A stretch of DNA of 64,000 bases from Ischnura elegans. Taxonomy: Eukaryota > Arthropoda > Insecta > Odonata > Coenagrionidae. This document shows positions 1 through 10,360 of this stretch, one piece after another (within the stretch, counting starts at the first letter, position 1; the number at the start of each line of letters is the position of its first letter). Location: contig NC_060254.1 in assembly GCF_921293095.1 (NCBI RefSeq), positions 3,100,001-3,164,000 of the forward strand. The letters are read 5' to 3'. A program made the translations under genes and the position numbers. The notes beneath the pieces are model-generated. The model saw only the letters and a list, made by a program, of their open reading frames with translations, had not been told where the DNA came from and did not search any database.

Positions 1-1752
1 TTGGGCACGGTGCTTAATTTCTGTTATCCTTTTTCCTTTTTTTTGCCCTTGCGGTATTTCTTCCGAATGGATAACCCTCGGGTTAGCATGACAAATGAAC
101 GCGAAAATCCTTTCGAGTGGATGAAAAAAGAAAGGGCGGCGGGAACGTAAAAAAATTGCGAAACGCGGGGCGGCGAGAGATGTAAAAAAAATGAATAAAG
201 CCGTGCGCACCACTTGCTCCTCCAATATCCCGCCTTTCTCTCCCACTCACTTCGTTTCGCGATATTATCGTTCCGGCATAAGAGCGCGCTTTTTCTTGAA
301 TGTGCTACGAACAAATTGGAAAGCGAAAAAGTGAGCATCGGACGAGGGCCCTCGGTGGAGAAGAAATTATTACGCGGAGTGGAGGGAAAGAGAGGAGGGA
401 GTGGATGGTGGTGGTGGATCCGGTTATGAATAACAAATTTTTTGTGTGGGAAAGGCACCGGTACATATGAGGGTGAAGATGATACAGGATGGGAAAGAAA
501 TGGATGGGAAAGGTTTGAGGGAGGGTCAGATGCACGGTATACTAACCGCAGTCTTCCTCTTCTCGTAACCTCAAAATAAAAATTATAATCAGAAATAGCA
601 CATTGATTTTTTGCGCTAACCCATTTTATCCTGTGCTTCCATGTTCAGCCCAAGCTGACTTTTCCAAGCCTAATAAACTGCATAAATTGATCTAAATGGC
701 TTCAATCAACTCTCACCAATTCAATTCACTCACTATGAAGGTCGTGGGCGTGGAAACTTTCTTGCCGTATTAATATTCATGTAAATGAAAAACCAGCACT
801 ACCTTGATATTCCCCAGTCCCAATTTCAATCACCGGAGGTAGTTAGGAAGACCTGCAAGACTCGATGATCAAAAATAAATAGGTGTTTCATGGATATAAT
901 GATAAAATAAATACGAATGAAACCAAGATAAGACTTGTGAGGGGAAGAGAGAAAACTGTGGGCGACATTCGCCTCAAAGGATAGTGATAGAGAATGTGGA
1001 GGCATCGATCTACCGTGAAAGCGCAATTGCATTTCATGGGGTGGCAGAAGCACGACTGATATCAAGAGCAGAATATCCCAAGCGAAGGCGCCGCCGTTCA
1101 CGGCAAAGAGGCCGTCTCAATGCACCACGAGCATAATACATACCCCAATTCACATTCCGCAACTATTCACCTCGATCGGAACCACGGCGCGTTTACGCGT
1201 CTATAAGTTACCATCGTAACTCAGTGCTGCCCTCGTTGTTGTGGAATTGTGTCAGTTAACAACTGACGGCGTGACTGCGTGAGGAAATTGAAACACTGGA
1301 AATTAAGAAGCAAAATAATATTAATGTTTTCATGCGCTAAAACTAAAGCTAGACCGAACTGTTGGTAAAACCTTAAAGAATGTAGGATTCATTGTGAGAA
1401 TCTGTCCAAAATTTAACAATATTCATGCGATTAGGATTGTACATATATCGCTTTGTTATTTCCAAATTGGAATATATTTCTAACTGGTCACCTTATTATA
1501 ATATCGACTCAATCCGTCTTGAACGTGTCCAACATAAATTTCTAAAATTAAATAATTACGTTTTACGAATTACCTGCGTAATGTAAACGGGGTATTAGGT
1601 ACTAAGGCTTACCATGGTAACTCTGAGCGTTTACACGACGTTTTGAGGTTACGCGGGTATAGTGGCGTCGACTCCATGGGGCCTTAGGGGGCCCGAGCCC
1701 CCTCTAAAATTCGTTGTGAAGAAAAAATGAATCAGGCTCGTCGAGTGTCCAG
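1..1752. other. No recognisable gene
   Basis: Apart from short chance open frames I see no conserved protein, exon-like segment or RNA gene. The first 550 bases are purine/pyrimidine-skewed with runs of A and T, and a stretch near 1090-1230 is somewhat richer in G+C. No transposon ends were identified, although old repeats may be present. Confidence 0.5.
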
Positions 1753-2015
1753 ATATCGAGATTCGAATAAGTTCAACAGATTCAGGCTTCAATTGGTGGA
1801 AGTTAGACATATTTAAGTAAATGAAAGGTCGTAGCACTTTTCCACAAGATTTTTACTGCGTACAACGCGTTTCGGCTCACTGAGCCATCATCTGGTACAA
1901 GACCTACGGTTCATCTGGTACAAGACCGATGGCTCAGTAAGCCGTTGTACGCAGTGAAAAAATCTTGTGTAAAAGTGCTAAGATCTTTTATTTATTTAAA
2001 TATATCGAGATTCGA
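1753..2015. mobile_element. Fold-back Penelope-like insertion 1, 14-bp target duplication
   Basis: The 14-mer ATATCGAGATTCGA occurs at 1753-1766 and again at 2002-2015 and brackets 235 bp. Inside, 1811-1890 and about 1925-2001 are inverted copies of each other (both contain TAGCACTTTT, CACAAGATTTTT and ACTGCGTACAACG in the matching orientation). A 16-bp unit beginning CATCTGGTACAAGACC is doubled in the centre. The first 44 bases (1767-1810) have no inverted partner, so the element is a hairpin with one single-sided tail. On the minus strand the left arm holds a hammerhead-like core of the type found in Penelope-like elements. Assignment to PLEs is inference from that core and from the shared design with the element at 40046. 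Confidence 0.7.
1869..1894 (-). ncRNA. Hammerhead-like core motif in fold-back element 1
   Basis: Read on the minus strand this is CAGATGA, one T, a perfect 5-bp stem GGCTC/GAGCC with an AGT loop, then GAAAC. It resembles the hammerhead core (CUGANGA, stem II, GAAA) known from Penelope-like elements. U4 is replaced by A and there is one extra base before stem II, so self-cleavage is doubtful. It is probably a decayed copy or a related structural motif. Confidence 0.3.
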
Positions 2016-2618
2016 GTTATCAGGGTTCTAATTTTGATCATATGACTCTTCTAAAATGCTTAACAAACTTAAAACTCACTATTTCTGAGTGTCACTTCAC
2101 ACTGAGCCACTGAGTGTCACTCAGTGATTCAGAAGCTTGGACCATTGGAAAAAGAGATCAGAAGTGAATAGAGGCCTTCGAGATGTGATGCTGGATGAGG
2201 ATACTGAAAACAAAATGTACGGATAGGGTGAGAGGTCGCATCCAGGAGCGCAGCTAAGAATTAAGACTAAGGGGGGGGGGGGGGGGATTAGGCGCAACTA
2301 ATACTTGTGGAGGTATTGCACACCCACCAAGGTAAGCGGGACTTGCGGGGTCCCTCCTCCAGAAAATATTTAAGAATAATGGTTCAAATGGCGAGTTTTT
2401 ACGGCTTACTGAAGGATATCCGATTAATCCTAACACTATTCTATAAGCAATACTGATCCAAATAAGTAAAATGGATTAAACTTAAAAATTTCTCTAAGCT
2501 CTTGGGGGGGGGATGTTTCCCCCCCCCCAAACCTCCCCCCTCGCTGCGTATCCCATACGTTTCATGGCAGTCGGAAAGAGTTGAAAAAAGGTACACGTAC
2601 AGGTTCTGTACGTCTGTA
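2016..2618. other. Intergenic, homopolymer tracts
   Basis: A run of about 15 G lies at 2272-2286. At 2504-2530 a G9 run is followed closely by a C10 run, which can fold on itself. No gene is recognisable here. Confidence 0.5.
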
Positions 2619-4457
2619 CAGTGGCGTCTTGCCCATAAGGACTCTCGGACGCCGCCCCTCCCAAAGATTTGAAAAAGGAAAAAAATAAATATCCATTAAT
2701 TTATAATTATACATCTAATTAATCGAAGTTTTTTTTTCAATCGCATGCATCGAGAGTGTACGAAAAACACGAAAAAAAAATTGCGCGAAAAGTTCATATT
2801 TGTAGCCGCGGGGCGCTGGCCAGAACGTCCCAATCCATCCCAATGCAGTTATATGGAGAGTGGTAGTGGTGGGGGCTGATGGTGCTATGACGCGTCTAAG
2901 CCTGTGCCTTATGGGAGTTTTGGGACGTCGTCCGGACATGCGCAGAGCGACGAGTGTGTTGGCATCGCTGCGCCGGCCGGAGCGGCGGGCGTACAATCTG
3001 GCGCCTGCTTGGTGTTGCCATAGAATAGGGACCTACGGAATCAGAATGGTCACTGTTCTGGGTGTAGTCATACGATTTTAATTTTAAATTACTGGTAGGT
3101 ACTGCTAAAGAAAATAAATTATCCCATTATGCTTGTGTTTTCGGGTTTTCGAATCCCGGAACACATTAAATCCAACCAGTTAAAGGCCGTATTGACGCAG
3201 GAAAACTATTCTCGAGTATTTGCCACAGTTCTGTTATGATTACGAATTTCAACAACCTTTGAGAAACTAATATTATAATATTTAGGGCTTGGCAATGTAG
3301 TCCTAACATCCCCATGATAAGAAATGCGGTACCTATTCTTCAGATAAATTTATCAAAAGACCTGTTGCATTGGAAAAAATCAGGTTACATTCCCCACTGA
3401 TTTATAATTTAGGAAATAGGTGCTTGCGTGATAGGGTGAAGGATTGAACATGATTTACTCCGTAAAACGTGACTTTAAATAGAGGCATTCAATGAATGTC
3501 AAGAAGTGCCGCGTGCAATGCACCTTTTGTGTACAGGTTCATCATTTTTCTAGCCGTCCTTGTCGTATTACGTAGTTCATGTTCACCTAATTCCTCAGCG
3601 GCAGAGCGGTAGCTGTCTGACGGAAAATGTCCACTTGGGTCTGATTTAAGTGGCTTCGAAGAGTTTATATGAGTGCGTAGATCCTTACAGCTCCCATCTG
3701 TGGCTTAGAGTCGTCTTCTTTTACGATCTACAATTTATTTTCTATTTTATCATGGCAATGATTTCGAAGACACGGTTATTCCAAGTGCGACCCGTTGGCG
3801 TTTTGTGTGTTTACCACATATGAATCTTAGACTCAAGGAGATGGTCCGTGACGTCTTTTGTTTTGCTTGAATGCCTTTTTGACCTTAAATTCATCCTTCA
3901 GCTGAATCAGCATTAGTGGACCACGGCTTCTATCTCCCTTGAGTCGTCCTAATAGTAACGGCAGGACTCTCGGAAAGAACGGAGTGAAATGAGTTCAGAC
4001 ATCATTTTCGAGGAGTTAACTGTGCGTACTTGCCGATTAAGAAGTTTCTTAAAACTGTGTGTACATTCAAGAAGACAATTTTAAATTCATCAACAGTGCT
4101 CCTTTTTGTTTTCATTGAAAGTGTAGTTTAATAGGGAAAAATTGTCCCAATTCAGTGTCCAGGCACCTTGTTCTTCTTGGTTGTATTTTTCGTTGGCCTA
4201 TTTTGTGTCGCCCCTTGTTTATTAAGTAAACCCAATCATACGAGTCCTTTTCTTTTTTAAAGGCTACAAGTATTAGTACCTCCTCACTCAGGGAGAAAGT
4301 AGGTTCCATTCTTTGGTGAACTTGAAACCGTAGCTAAACTATTTTAACTATACAAAGTGAAAATGAAACAAGAACTTCTAGTTATATACAGCAGAAGACA
4401 TTTTTCAGAGGCAACCGGTTCATTGCGGCTTCTTAATTTTATTTATGACAACAACCT

Positions 4458-4715
4458 AAAAGTTCTCCCAGAATGAGTTAAACTACTCCAGATCATCGGC
4501 ACCATACAAATGACAACAGCAGAAAGTGAAAGATGTTTTTCAACATTGAAACGAATAAAGACATTTACTAGAAGCACGATAAAAGAAGATAGACTTAGTG
4601 CCCTTGCCATGTGTTCAATCGAAAAAAATTGTTGCCCGGCGCTGATTTCAACGAACGTGTAATTAATCACTTTGCTGGACAAAGGGAAAGGAAGATGGAC
4701 TTTTGCTACAAGCAA
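4458..4715 (+). pseudogene. hAT transposase C-terminal dimerisation region, broken
   Basis: The frame encodes a recognisable hAT C-terminus: about 20 residues of core with TTAESERCFSTLKRIKTF, then TRSTIKEDRLSALAMCSIE. This corresponds to the conserved 'AERxFSxLKRIKT..RSTM...RLxxLxLLSI' block of hAT transposases and ZMYM/TTF-type relatives. An in-frame TGA interrupts the frame just upstream of VKLLQII, and no RNase H catalytic domain can be read before it. It is a dead fragment of the hAT element that probably ends at 5378. Confidence 0.72.
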
Positions 4716-5147
4716 TATAACTAAAGGCAGGTAAGTAGAGTATGGCAGATTTTGCTAAAAATGTGTGAGGAACGTTTAATTATTGATTTGAAATCATACT
4801 GTATTCAAGAAACAACGACAACACAGCAATCGAAGGTTACATCTGCAATGACAAAGCGCGCGCATTCTAGTAGTGTTTCTTGCCTAGTGGAGGTCATTGA
4901 CTCTCCCCTCCCTCCTCGGGTGTTACAAGTGTCATTGCTACCTAAATCATTGCAAATATTGTATAGATTTGACAAATAACGCATTATGATTGCAAAAACG
5001 AAAAATAAGTCTATTGCGGCCATATCCGCGTGAAAAATGTAGGCCCTAAAACGCTGAGTTACGTATTTTCGTTTGTATTGGTAAAATATCGCAGCAAATA
5101 TGTTTTTATTCTTCAAGATCATTGATCAGTACAATCGAGAGTCAGGA

Positions 5148-5378
5148 CTAAGCTGATCCGTATGACCGAGAGTCTACTGCATTTAGTATTTATTAATCAA
5201 GCTTTATTAGGAAAACTAGATATTTTTTGTTGAAAAAAAAACGGAACATACCTATGGTATCACAAAATTTAATACCTATATTGCCTTAAAATACTCACTA
5301 AAATACACAAAATATTAAAAATTTATGACCCCCCGGTGGAGTGCACCCCCCCGGCATTTGACTCACGAGCCGCCACTG
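5148..5378. repeat. hAT right-end repeat, copy 1
   Basis: This is a diverged direct copy of 7448-7658 (shared starts CTAAGCTGATCCGTATG, shared ends GACTCACGAGCCGCC). The last bases GAGCCGCCACTG look like a hAT terminal repeat. It is probably the 3' terminal region of a hAT family that exists in several copies. Confidence 0.75.
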
Positions 5379-5644
5379 TACGTTCAATTTTATTTGGGTT
5401 GAACAATTGTTATGTTCCACCGTTTCTTCAGCGCATTCCATGCCGAGCCCAGGAGGCCGCGCTTTCGGCTCGTTATCCTGTTTAACGTGGGGATTCCCCT
5501 TCCGGTCCCCTTCGGTTCCGGTCCGGCCTATACCACGCACCCCCGAGGTCAGAGTAGGGCCGTGACCCTCCTCTGGCCCCGTTCATTCTCACTCACTCCA
5601 CAGCTTGCTGACTGAGATACTCATGGCCTCCTTTAATACTAGTA

Positions 5645-6004
5645 TTAAAGAAGGTCATGCAGGAACCACTCGTGGAAGATGTCATCCATTGAGAAGTCAC
5701 CTCCAGCCATCAGGCTGCGCTCGAAAGACCCATGGCCCCTCTCAACCAGCGGCTGAAAGTGGTGATAGGACCCCGAGCCCTCACCGCTGCCATCGTGGGG
5801 GGCAGGTAGAAGCTCCTCCTCTCCTTCATCTTCTATGTCCCCCAGATAGCCTTCCTCCGAGATTTCGCTGGACGCATCCATCGAAATCTCGGAGGTATCA
5901 TCTCCCTCCACAACTCCCTCCATCACTGCTTCAGCCAGGACCGTCACCTCCTCCTCCGTCTCCTCCTCCTCCTGGCGTCCGCAGCAGCAAAGAACGCAGC
6001 CCAT
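5645..6004 (-). CDS. Candidate single-exon gene, acidic MGC-type lipidated protein
   Basis: This is an uninterrupted 119-residue frame on the minus strand in a GC-rich island (about 5420-6010) that stands out from its AT-rich surroundings. I do not recognise the protein. The N-terminus MGCVLCCCGRQ is a strong candidate for N-myristoylation at Gly2 with palmitoylation of the adjacent cysteines, which would place it at a membrane. The next 60 residues are very acidic (runs of E, several SEIS/ASSEISEE repeats), and the protein ends with a compact motif, FSMDDIFHEWFLHDLL. There is no transmembrane segment. The ATG is the first in frame, and a TAA stop follows directly. The other strand has a longer proline/serine-rich frame that looks like a shadow. 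Function is unknown; it could also be one exon of a longer gene or a chance frame. Confidence 0.42.
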   Translation of the reverse strand: MGCVLCCCGRQEEEETEEEVTVLAEAVMEGVVEGDDTSEISMDASSEISEEGYLGDIEDEGEEELLPAPHDGSGEGSGSYHHFQPLVERGHGSFERSLMAGGDFSMDDIFHEWFLHDLL

Positions 6005-7447
6005 TATATCTCTCAGTTATGGCTTAAAGAATACAAGTCCACAACTAAGCAGCTATTAAGGCCAAATGAGGAACCCGAGAAGTGGTCTCCATGGAACTCC
6101 CATTGTTGCTCAGCGCCAGAGCCTTGAACATCTTATCCATAGTAACGGATGAAGGGTAATTGAAATCAATTGTTGCCTCCGACGTGATTGAGATTTTAGG
6201 GTAATCATAAGATTAATAAAGTTTAAAAGAGACACGGTATAAAAAATTTAATCAATCCTTTGAATCAAAAATTATTTCGATTTCAAATTGAAATCCCTCG
6301 TTTTTATTGATTTTTTAAATTTATTCTCATGTGAGAAATCAGAAGCTGGTTCAATTTAACTTCGAATAAAGTTATATCAATTATTATTGCTAGCGGAGGA
6401 AATTAACCATAAAAAAGTGGTTTGATTACTCACATATTATATTTTTAAATATAGCGAGGTGGAAATTGCCATTACCTCGCAAAACAAAAAGTTGTAATAC
6501 CTACTACGAGATTGAAGTGCAGTAGTCCATACGTCCTTCCCCAACCTGATTATTTCATATTGGAACAAGTAGAGCTGCTTCCGCATAGATATTGAATTTC
6601 CCCCAGTGACGCACCGACATCATTGTAGGCTTGGGACACTGCTCAATATAGGCCCTACCCACTATCTGAAATTTATCCCATTCACTTTTTAAATACAAAG
6701 AAAACTGGAAAAAAATTTGGAAGCAAAAACTGGAGGTGCGACCTGGGGAAGTTACGTTGTGCTATAAGTTCTATTATCATTATATTTGAATTTAGAGCAT
6801 TAAATATATAGTTAATTAAAGACAGTTCAAGGACCGCATAGTAATTAAAGGTGAATTTTTGAGAAAAATAGAAAATAATAATGGTCACTCGGAGGGTAGA
6901 ATCGGTAGAAGGTAGGTTTCGACAATTCCTGCTGAACTTATTTGGAGCTTACAGTTGCAAAAAATATGTCCTTTAGTCAAGGGGGAAGAGCTTCATGTGT
7001 TTTTGGAATTCTCATTTTTGCAAAAATTGGTCATCGTCTGGTTCTTGCACTCAGGTATTCAGATCGTGGTCAAGTCCTATGCAGTCATTTCATGTCAGGT
7101 ATGCCATTAGCCAGCCATGGGCCAAAGGTGAAGAGTCTTTTATTTTCCCAAACTATTGGTATCCTATATCTTGTATGATATGTGGCACGATATGATGGAA
7201 GTAAAACTTGTAAATGTTGTTGTAACAACAGAACGCGTCGAGTGAAAATAAATTCTGTGGAAACATTGCAATGTCTCTTTTAAACGAATGTTTGTATCCT
7301 TTTTGTCAGCGGTTTAATTCAATTTATCTGCGGAGTAGTATAAGCTGGTAAAACTTTGAGCCATCAAATAAGCCTCTTTACTGTTAGATTTTAAGGAGTG
7401 ACTCGAGCATCCATCATATCAAGTATTCATAAATTGCTGGAAGTCCC
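6005..7447. other. No recognisable gene
   Basis: AT-rich, with only short chance frames. No conserved protein, RNA gene or clear transposon terminus was found. Confidence 0.5.
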
Positions 7448-7658
7448 CTAAGCTGATCCGTATGTCCGAGAGTCTACTGCATTTAGTATTTATTAATCAA
7501 GCTTTATCAGGAAAACTAGATATTTTTGTTGAAAAAAACGGAACATATGGTATCACAAATTTTAATACATATATTGCCTTAAAATACTCAGTAAAATACA
7601 CAAAATATTAAAAATTTATGACCCCTCGGTGGAGTGCGCATTTGACTCACGAGCCGCC
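7448..7658. repeat. hAT right-end repeat, copy 2
   Basis: Second copy of the repeat at 5148-5378, with small indels (the C-rich tract is shortened). It ends at GAGCCGCC and lacks the final CACTG, so the true terminus is missing or mutated. Confidence 0.75.
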
Positions 7659-7929
7659 GCGCCGCTGCGTCTGAACCTCGCAAATGAGCAGTAGGAAATA
7701 TTTGCGGGCAGGTGTGGAGGCCATGATATTTGGGAGATATTTAAGATATTTCTTCGAATTGGGTTCTCATTTTTGGTACATTCTTGAGTCTGTTATTTGT
7801 TTGTGACCAAGTGTATGACAAAATGCGAAGTTGTGATTTTATGGTATTGCTTTTCTACTGATTAAACTTCACTGAAACTTGAAAGTGGGAGTTATTTCGT
7901 TTTTTTTTGCTATCCCAGTTATTTTCGTC

Positions 7930-8295
7930 TAATTTTCATGGCGAACTTCATCCGTTGGTGTATTTAACCTTGCACCCGTGCGCGTGACTGCGTACAAAGT
8001 CACTTGTTTCTGCAGAGCTTTGAAATTCGTCGTCGCAGACCAGCGGCAAAATAAGAGTTTTTCACCCCGACAGTGGCTTAGTAAGCACGACCCTCGCCAC
8101 ATGTGCCACATTGTGGACTCGTGACGTCAACATCTTGTTCGGTAAATCCCATCTCGAAGTCCGCTCTGAGAAAATGGCTTGGTGGTGTAACACACCTGAC
8201 CGGAAATCGGGAGAACCGGGTTCGAATCCCGGCTAAGTCAGATATTTTTTCACGGCGAACTTCATCCATTGGTGTATTTATCCCAGTTATGTCTA
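7930..8295 (+). mobile_element. tRNA-derived SINE (family B)
   Basis: A tRNA-like head at about 8168-8240 has an A-box-like TGGCTTGGTGG and a perfect B box GGTTCGAATCC, followed by the tail segment TTTTTTCACGGCGAACTTCATC. The same tail sequence also occurs upstream at 7935-7965, followed by a roughly 200-bp body, so the element appears as tail-body-head-tail. The same order recurs at 61245-61575. The tRNA head lacks a credible acceptor stem, so this is a SINE and not a tRNA gene. Confidence 0.7.
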
Positions 8296-8559
8296 TTATT
8301 TAGCAGCTTTCATACAACTTTTTAAGGGCACCAGACTTCATAACTTCATACTTACTAAATATCCGACTGTAGAAATATGCGAAGTTCGGACGCTCGCGGT
8401 CAGGAAAGTTAGGTTAGTGGTAATGAGAGGAATACAGTAGGTGGCAGTCAAGGCAGCTTTGGGAATTATGCGGGAAACGGGCGTTATTATTATCGTGCGA
8501 GGAGTTATGCAAATGTTCGGATTAAGGATAAACCGGGACGAGAAATGAGGAGGCATATG

Positions 8560-9110
8560 TAAGAATAGGAACACTGTGAAATAGCAATATGGATCAATGT
8601 ACGCCAAAGAATCATGTGAGATACAAAACAGAATAAATTCTGCCAACAGAAGTGTGTAAGCCCCGAAAAAACTGCTAACATCAAAAATGTTATCCATCAG
8701 AACCAAAATCAGAATTTATAAGACCATAACAAGACTTATCCTTCTTTATGCAGCGGAATCATGGGTTATCGACATAAGAACGGAATAGAAGTTAATTGTC
8801 TTCGAATATAAAGTGTTGAGGAAAGTTTTTGGTCCAACAAGAGAGAACGGAACCTGGAGAATAAAACACAATATGGAAACCAGGAACCTTTTCAACTCGC
8901 CGAAGCCAAGAGCCGAAGAGATTTCGAGGGGCAGGGCACATAATACGAAGTTAAAACAAGTCTGGGCAGAAAACCCTGATGGAAGACGACCTCCAGGAAG
9001 ACCGAGAAAAAGATGGAAGGATGAGGTGGTGATTGATATGGGGAGAATGGGAGGCAGCGAGGCGGATGCAGAAGTGAGAAAGAGTTGGCGAGGCTAAAAT
9101 ACCATTTGGG
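8560..9110 (+). pseudogene. LINE reverse-transcriptase C-terminal tail
   Basis: The + strand encodes a degenerate C-terminus of a non-LTR retrotransposon. It reads RLILLYAAESWVI near 8731, then KVLRKVFGPTRENGTWRI near 8810-8860, then WAENPDGRRPPGRPRKRW at about 8965-9018. These blocks are the familiar end of Jockey/RTE/R1-type ORF2 proteins after the reverse transcriptase. At least one in-frame stop separates the first two blocks. No catalytic domain is present, so this is a 5'-truncated dead copy. Confidence 0.75.
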
Positions 9111-9134
9111 GCATAAAAGGCCATGTGAGTGAGT

Positions 9135-9420
9135 GAGTACGCCAAAGAATAAAATGATGAATTGGCCTCGAAATGAGATACAACAATTACCATGGAGGAA
9201 AAACTTTAAGAGAAAGTTTCAAGAGGAAGACCAATGGACAAATGGATAAGACAGATCAAGAAGGATAAGGGAAAGGGGAGATTCGGAGGGGGTAAAAGAA
9301 ATGGCTTGGGAGAGAGAAAGATGGGAAGAAACGGAGGGATGAAGTGTTTGTACCAATCTTAGATTTGCAATACTATGTACGCACATCCCTAATTTATTCT
9401 TCCTTCCCATATTTAATTTC
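9135..9420 (+). pseudogene. Second LINE C-terminal tail, fragmentary
   Basis: The stretch starts with ACGCCAAAGAAT, which also occurs near 8597. It encodes a second GRP-type block (RGRPMDKWIRQIKKDKGKG) resembling the RGRPRKRW.DQI ending of LINE ORF2 proteins, with frameshifts. It may be what remains of an older LINE tail into which the 8560-9110 sequence inserted. Confidence 0.42.
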
Positions 9421-10143
9421 TTGCCTCTAAAATTCGCTAATATTTTTGTACATACCTATTAGTAGATAGCTGTAAAAAAGTTCAATGTTATCTTAATTGT
9501 AATTACTGCTTGGCCGTGACTTGGCATACTTAACTATGAGAAAAAACGTGTAAAAAAACGAAAAATAGTGTGGGCGATAATGATGTATTTTAATTCTTTA
9601 CTTGATTTTCGTTTGTTTTGAGCTAGGTCTGACATTCTCGGGTAAGTAAAATTTGGCCTTATACGATAATGAACGAACATCAACGATTCAGCTTTTGGAG
9701 AATTTCATTCGCGTCGGTGACACGAATATTATATGAAGAGAATAGTGAGCCATTGTCATCCATCGGCCATTTAAATGTGTTTACAGGAGTCACCGCTTGC
9801 GTCTCTGACAGGCAAAGCTAAACTGAATTGCACGAGAAAGTGAGCTATAATTAGGGCTGTGGACCGAAATATATATTCGCGATGATATATTCTCTCCAAA
9901 TCTTAATTTTTCAATGCGATTTTTCGCAATTGCAAATATTACATTGCAAATATGGGGGAGAAATTACCCTGCACTCACTGCCATGCTGTGGGCATTTTTA
10001 AAAACCGATCATTTATGTTTGTTTTCCGGGTTAATTCCGCGTCGACTCATATTTTGCGGACGACAGTTTCGGGCGCGTTCCAGCAAATCTCGTCTTCGGG
10101 TCCAAATGATCTGCAGACCTTCTTATTCTTTAAACATAAGGCT
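9421..10143. other. No recognisable gene
   Basis: AT-rich. The stretch 9610-9700 shares AATGAACGAACATC and loosely similar flanks with 17913-17995 and 57085-57140, suggesting an old interspersed repeat. Nothing else was recognised. Confidence 0.45.
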
Positions 10144-10340
10144 ACTGTCGGCGTCAAATGATGTGCCGCTGTACTTTGCAAATTTATATCTGGACCTCAG
10201 TTTATGCCATAATAATGAATAATACATAATTTTAAAGGAAATTTTATTCTCAATTCTGATTAATTTTTGTTTTCATCCATAATCTATAAAAATATTGATA
10301 TTTTTGAGTGTCAATTACTTCTATCAATATCATGTTGCCA
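10144..10340 (+). mobile_element. Penelope-like element 3' end (C-terminal tail plus 3' UTR)
   Basis: The + strand encodes a C-terminus NDVPLYFANLYLDLSLCHNNE followed by a stop, then an AT-rich 3' UTR. The same tail and UTR are present on the minus strand at 16160-16580, where they follow a GIY-YIG domain, and at 25060-25447. This identifies the segment as the 3' end of a Penelope-like element. The upstream coding part is missing or unreadable. Confidence 0.72.
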
Positions 10341-10360
10341 AACGGGGCCGCGCCGGTCCA

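Larger units (their letters stand above)
2619..5378 (+). mobile_element. Putative hAT element (degenerate)
   Basis: The left edge reads CAGTGGCGTCTTGCC and the right edge, inverted, reads CAGTGGCGGCTCGTG, both typical of hAT termini starting CAGTGGCG. A hAT transposase C-terminus lies between them at 4458-4715 in the same orientation. The 8 bases outside the two ends (CGTCTGTA and TACGTTCA) do not match, so these may be the ends of two different elements. The stretch 2640-4450 contains no readable transposase. Confidence 0.4.

Noticed and set aside
24-458. 144-codon minus-strand open frame near the left edge
   Set aside because: Low-complexity composition, no recognisable domain, and no exon-like signals.
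4112-4309. 65-codon minus-strand frame with a weak look of a transposon-associated protein
   Set aside because: Too short and too weak; it runs opposite to the hAT fragment next to it.
2611-5386. Clean hAT insertion with 8-bp duplication
   Set aside because: The 8-mers next to the two ends do not match, so the two ends may belong to different copies.
5605-6027. 140-codon + strand open frame rich in proline and serine
   Set aside because: It overlaps the candidate minus-strand gene at 5645-6004 and has the composition expected of an antisense shadow of an acidic coding region.
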